Both the position numbers and the translations under genes were made by a program. Under the pieces are notes generated by a model, which was not told the origin of the DNA, did no database searches, and worked only from the letters and a program-made list of their open reading frames with translations. From Clostridia bacterium (GTDB lineage: Bacteria > Bacillota > Clostridia > Christensenellales > CAG-138), in the NCBI GenBank assembly GCA_017448545.1, contig JAFSLH010000012.1, positions 86,884-130,004 of the forward strand: DNA of 43,121 bases. The letters are read 5' to 3'. Positions 43,001 to 43,121 of this stretch are shown here, piece by piece. Every line of letters begins with the position of its first letter. The first letter of the stretch is position 1.

Positions 43001-43121
43001 TGAACCCAAAAAGTTAGACACGAGATTCAAATTAAGCAGCATCGAGGGCTTGCTTTCTGTGAACAGCAGGAGGTAAGCCCTTTAGCTTTGCCTTGATCCT
43101 ACGGTTATTGTAGTAATCAAG
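43001..43121 (-). mobile_element. 3' end of an IS3-family (IS150-type) insertion sequence, cut by window edge
   Basis: The inner end TGAACCCAAAAAGTTAGACA (43001-43020) reads TGTCTAACTTTTTGGGTTCA on the element strand, the usual terminal sequence of IS150-group elements. It follows the transposase stop by 11 nt. The rest of the element lies beyond 43121. No target duplication can be checked here. Confidence 0.85.
43032..43121 (-). CDS. IS3-family transposase OrfB, last 29 codons
   Basis: The translation DYYNNRRIKAKLKGLPPAVH followed by RKQALDAA and a stop is the characteristic C-terminus of IS150-type OrfB DDE transposases (Y-Y-N-x-x-R-I-K-x-K-L-K-G). Only the end of the integrase core is in the window; the DDE residues are outside. 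It is on the same strand as recF and directly upstream of it. Confidence 0.88.
   Translation of the reverse strand, partial: LDYYNNRRIKAKLKGLPPAVHRKQALDAA

Overview
The window is a stretch of a GC-rich, low-intergenic bacterial chromosome, almost certainly Bacillota (Firmicutes), class Clostridia or a close relative. The evidence is a PolC-type DNA polymerase III, RNase Y, a RemB (DUF370) gene between recF and gyrB, TmcAL, and near-perfect sigma-A promoters and GGAGG-type ribosome sites. Pta and AckA indicate acetate and ATP formation from acetyl-CoA, as expected for a fermentative anaerobe. The species cannot be named from the sequence alone.

Layout. 1-5.5 kb: partial recJ and tmcAL on the minus strand, divergent from pta-ackA, then a repeat-filled gap and an M19 dipeptidase behind rny. 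7.4-17.4 kb: one long minus-strand operon, pyrH-frr-(64-aa gene)-uppS-dxr-rseP-ispG-polC, with several 4-bp stop/start overlaps. It lacks cdsA at the usual uppS/dxr junction. 17.5-26.3 kb: accessory genes, namely a NUDIX protein, an unknown 198-aa protein, a secreted polysaccharide deacetylase, a flavodoxin, a shortened alpha/beta hydrolase, a 905-aa TIR-transmembrane-beta-propeller protein, an FMN reductase, a small membrane protein and a PHP phosphoesterase. They are interspersed with two families of palindromic repeats. 26.5-30 kb: pgi, then a 1.7-kb AT-richer island bracketed by a 46-bp duplication of the 3' half of tRNA-Arg(CCG). The island carries a MarR regulator, a nitroreductase-like gene and an SH3-domain fragment, but no integrase. 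30.1-35.3 kb: CotH-kinase/lamin-tail protein, VTC-domain polyphosphate polymerase, DUF4956 membrane protein and dCMP deaminase, probably cotranscribed. 35.4-42.6 kb: recF-remB-gyrB-gyrA-cca behind a textbook promoter preceded by a 32-bp alternating purine-pyrimidine tract. The window ends in the 3' end of an IS3/IS150-type element.

Best leads: (i) the TIR-TM-propeller protein, whose charge pattern predicts a cytosolic TIR and an extracytoplasmic propeller, like a receptor; (ii) arrays of short hairpins punctuated by GTGATAT/GTGAATT heptamers; (iii) an integrase-less tRNA-bounded mini-island with its own regulator, operator and replacement tRNA terminator; (iv) the CotH-VTC-DUF4956 module; (v) a Z-DNA-prone tract just upstream of the gyrase operon promoter; (vi) a hydrolase that appears to have lost its nucleophile segment; (vii) two genes whose promoters predict leaderless mRNAs.
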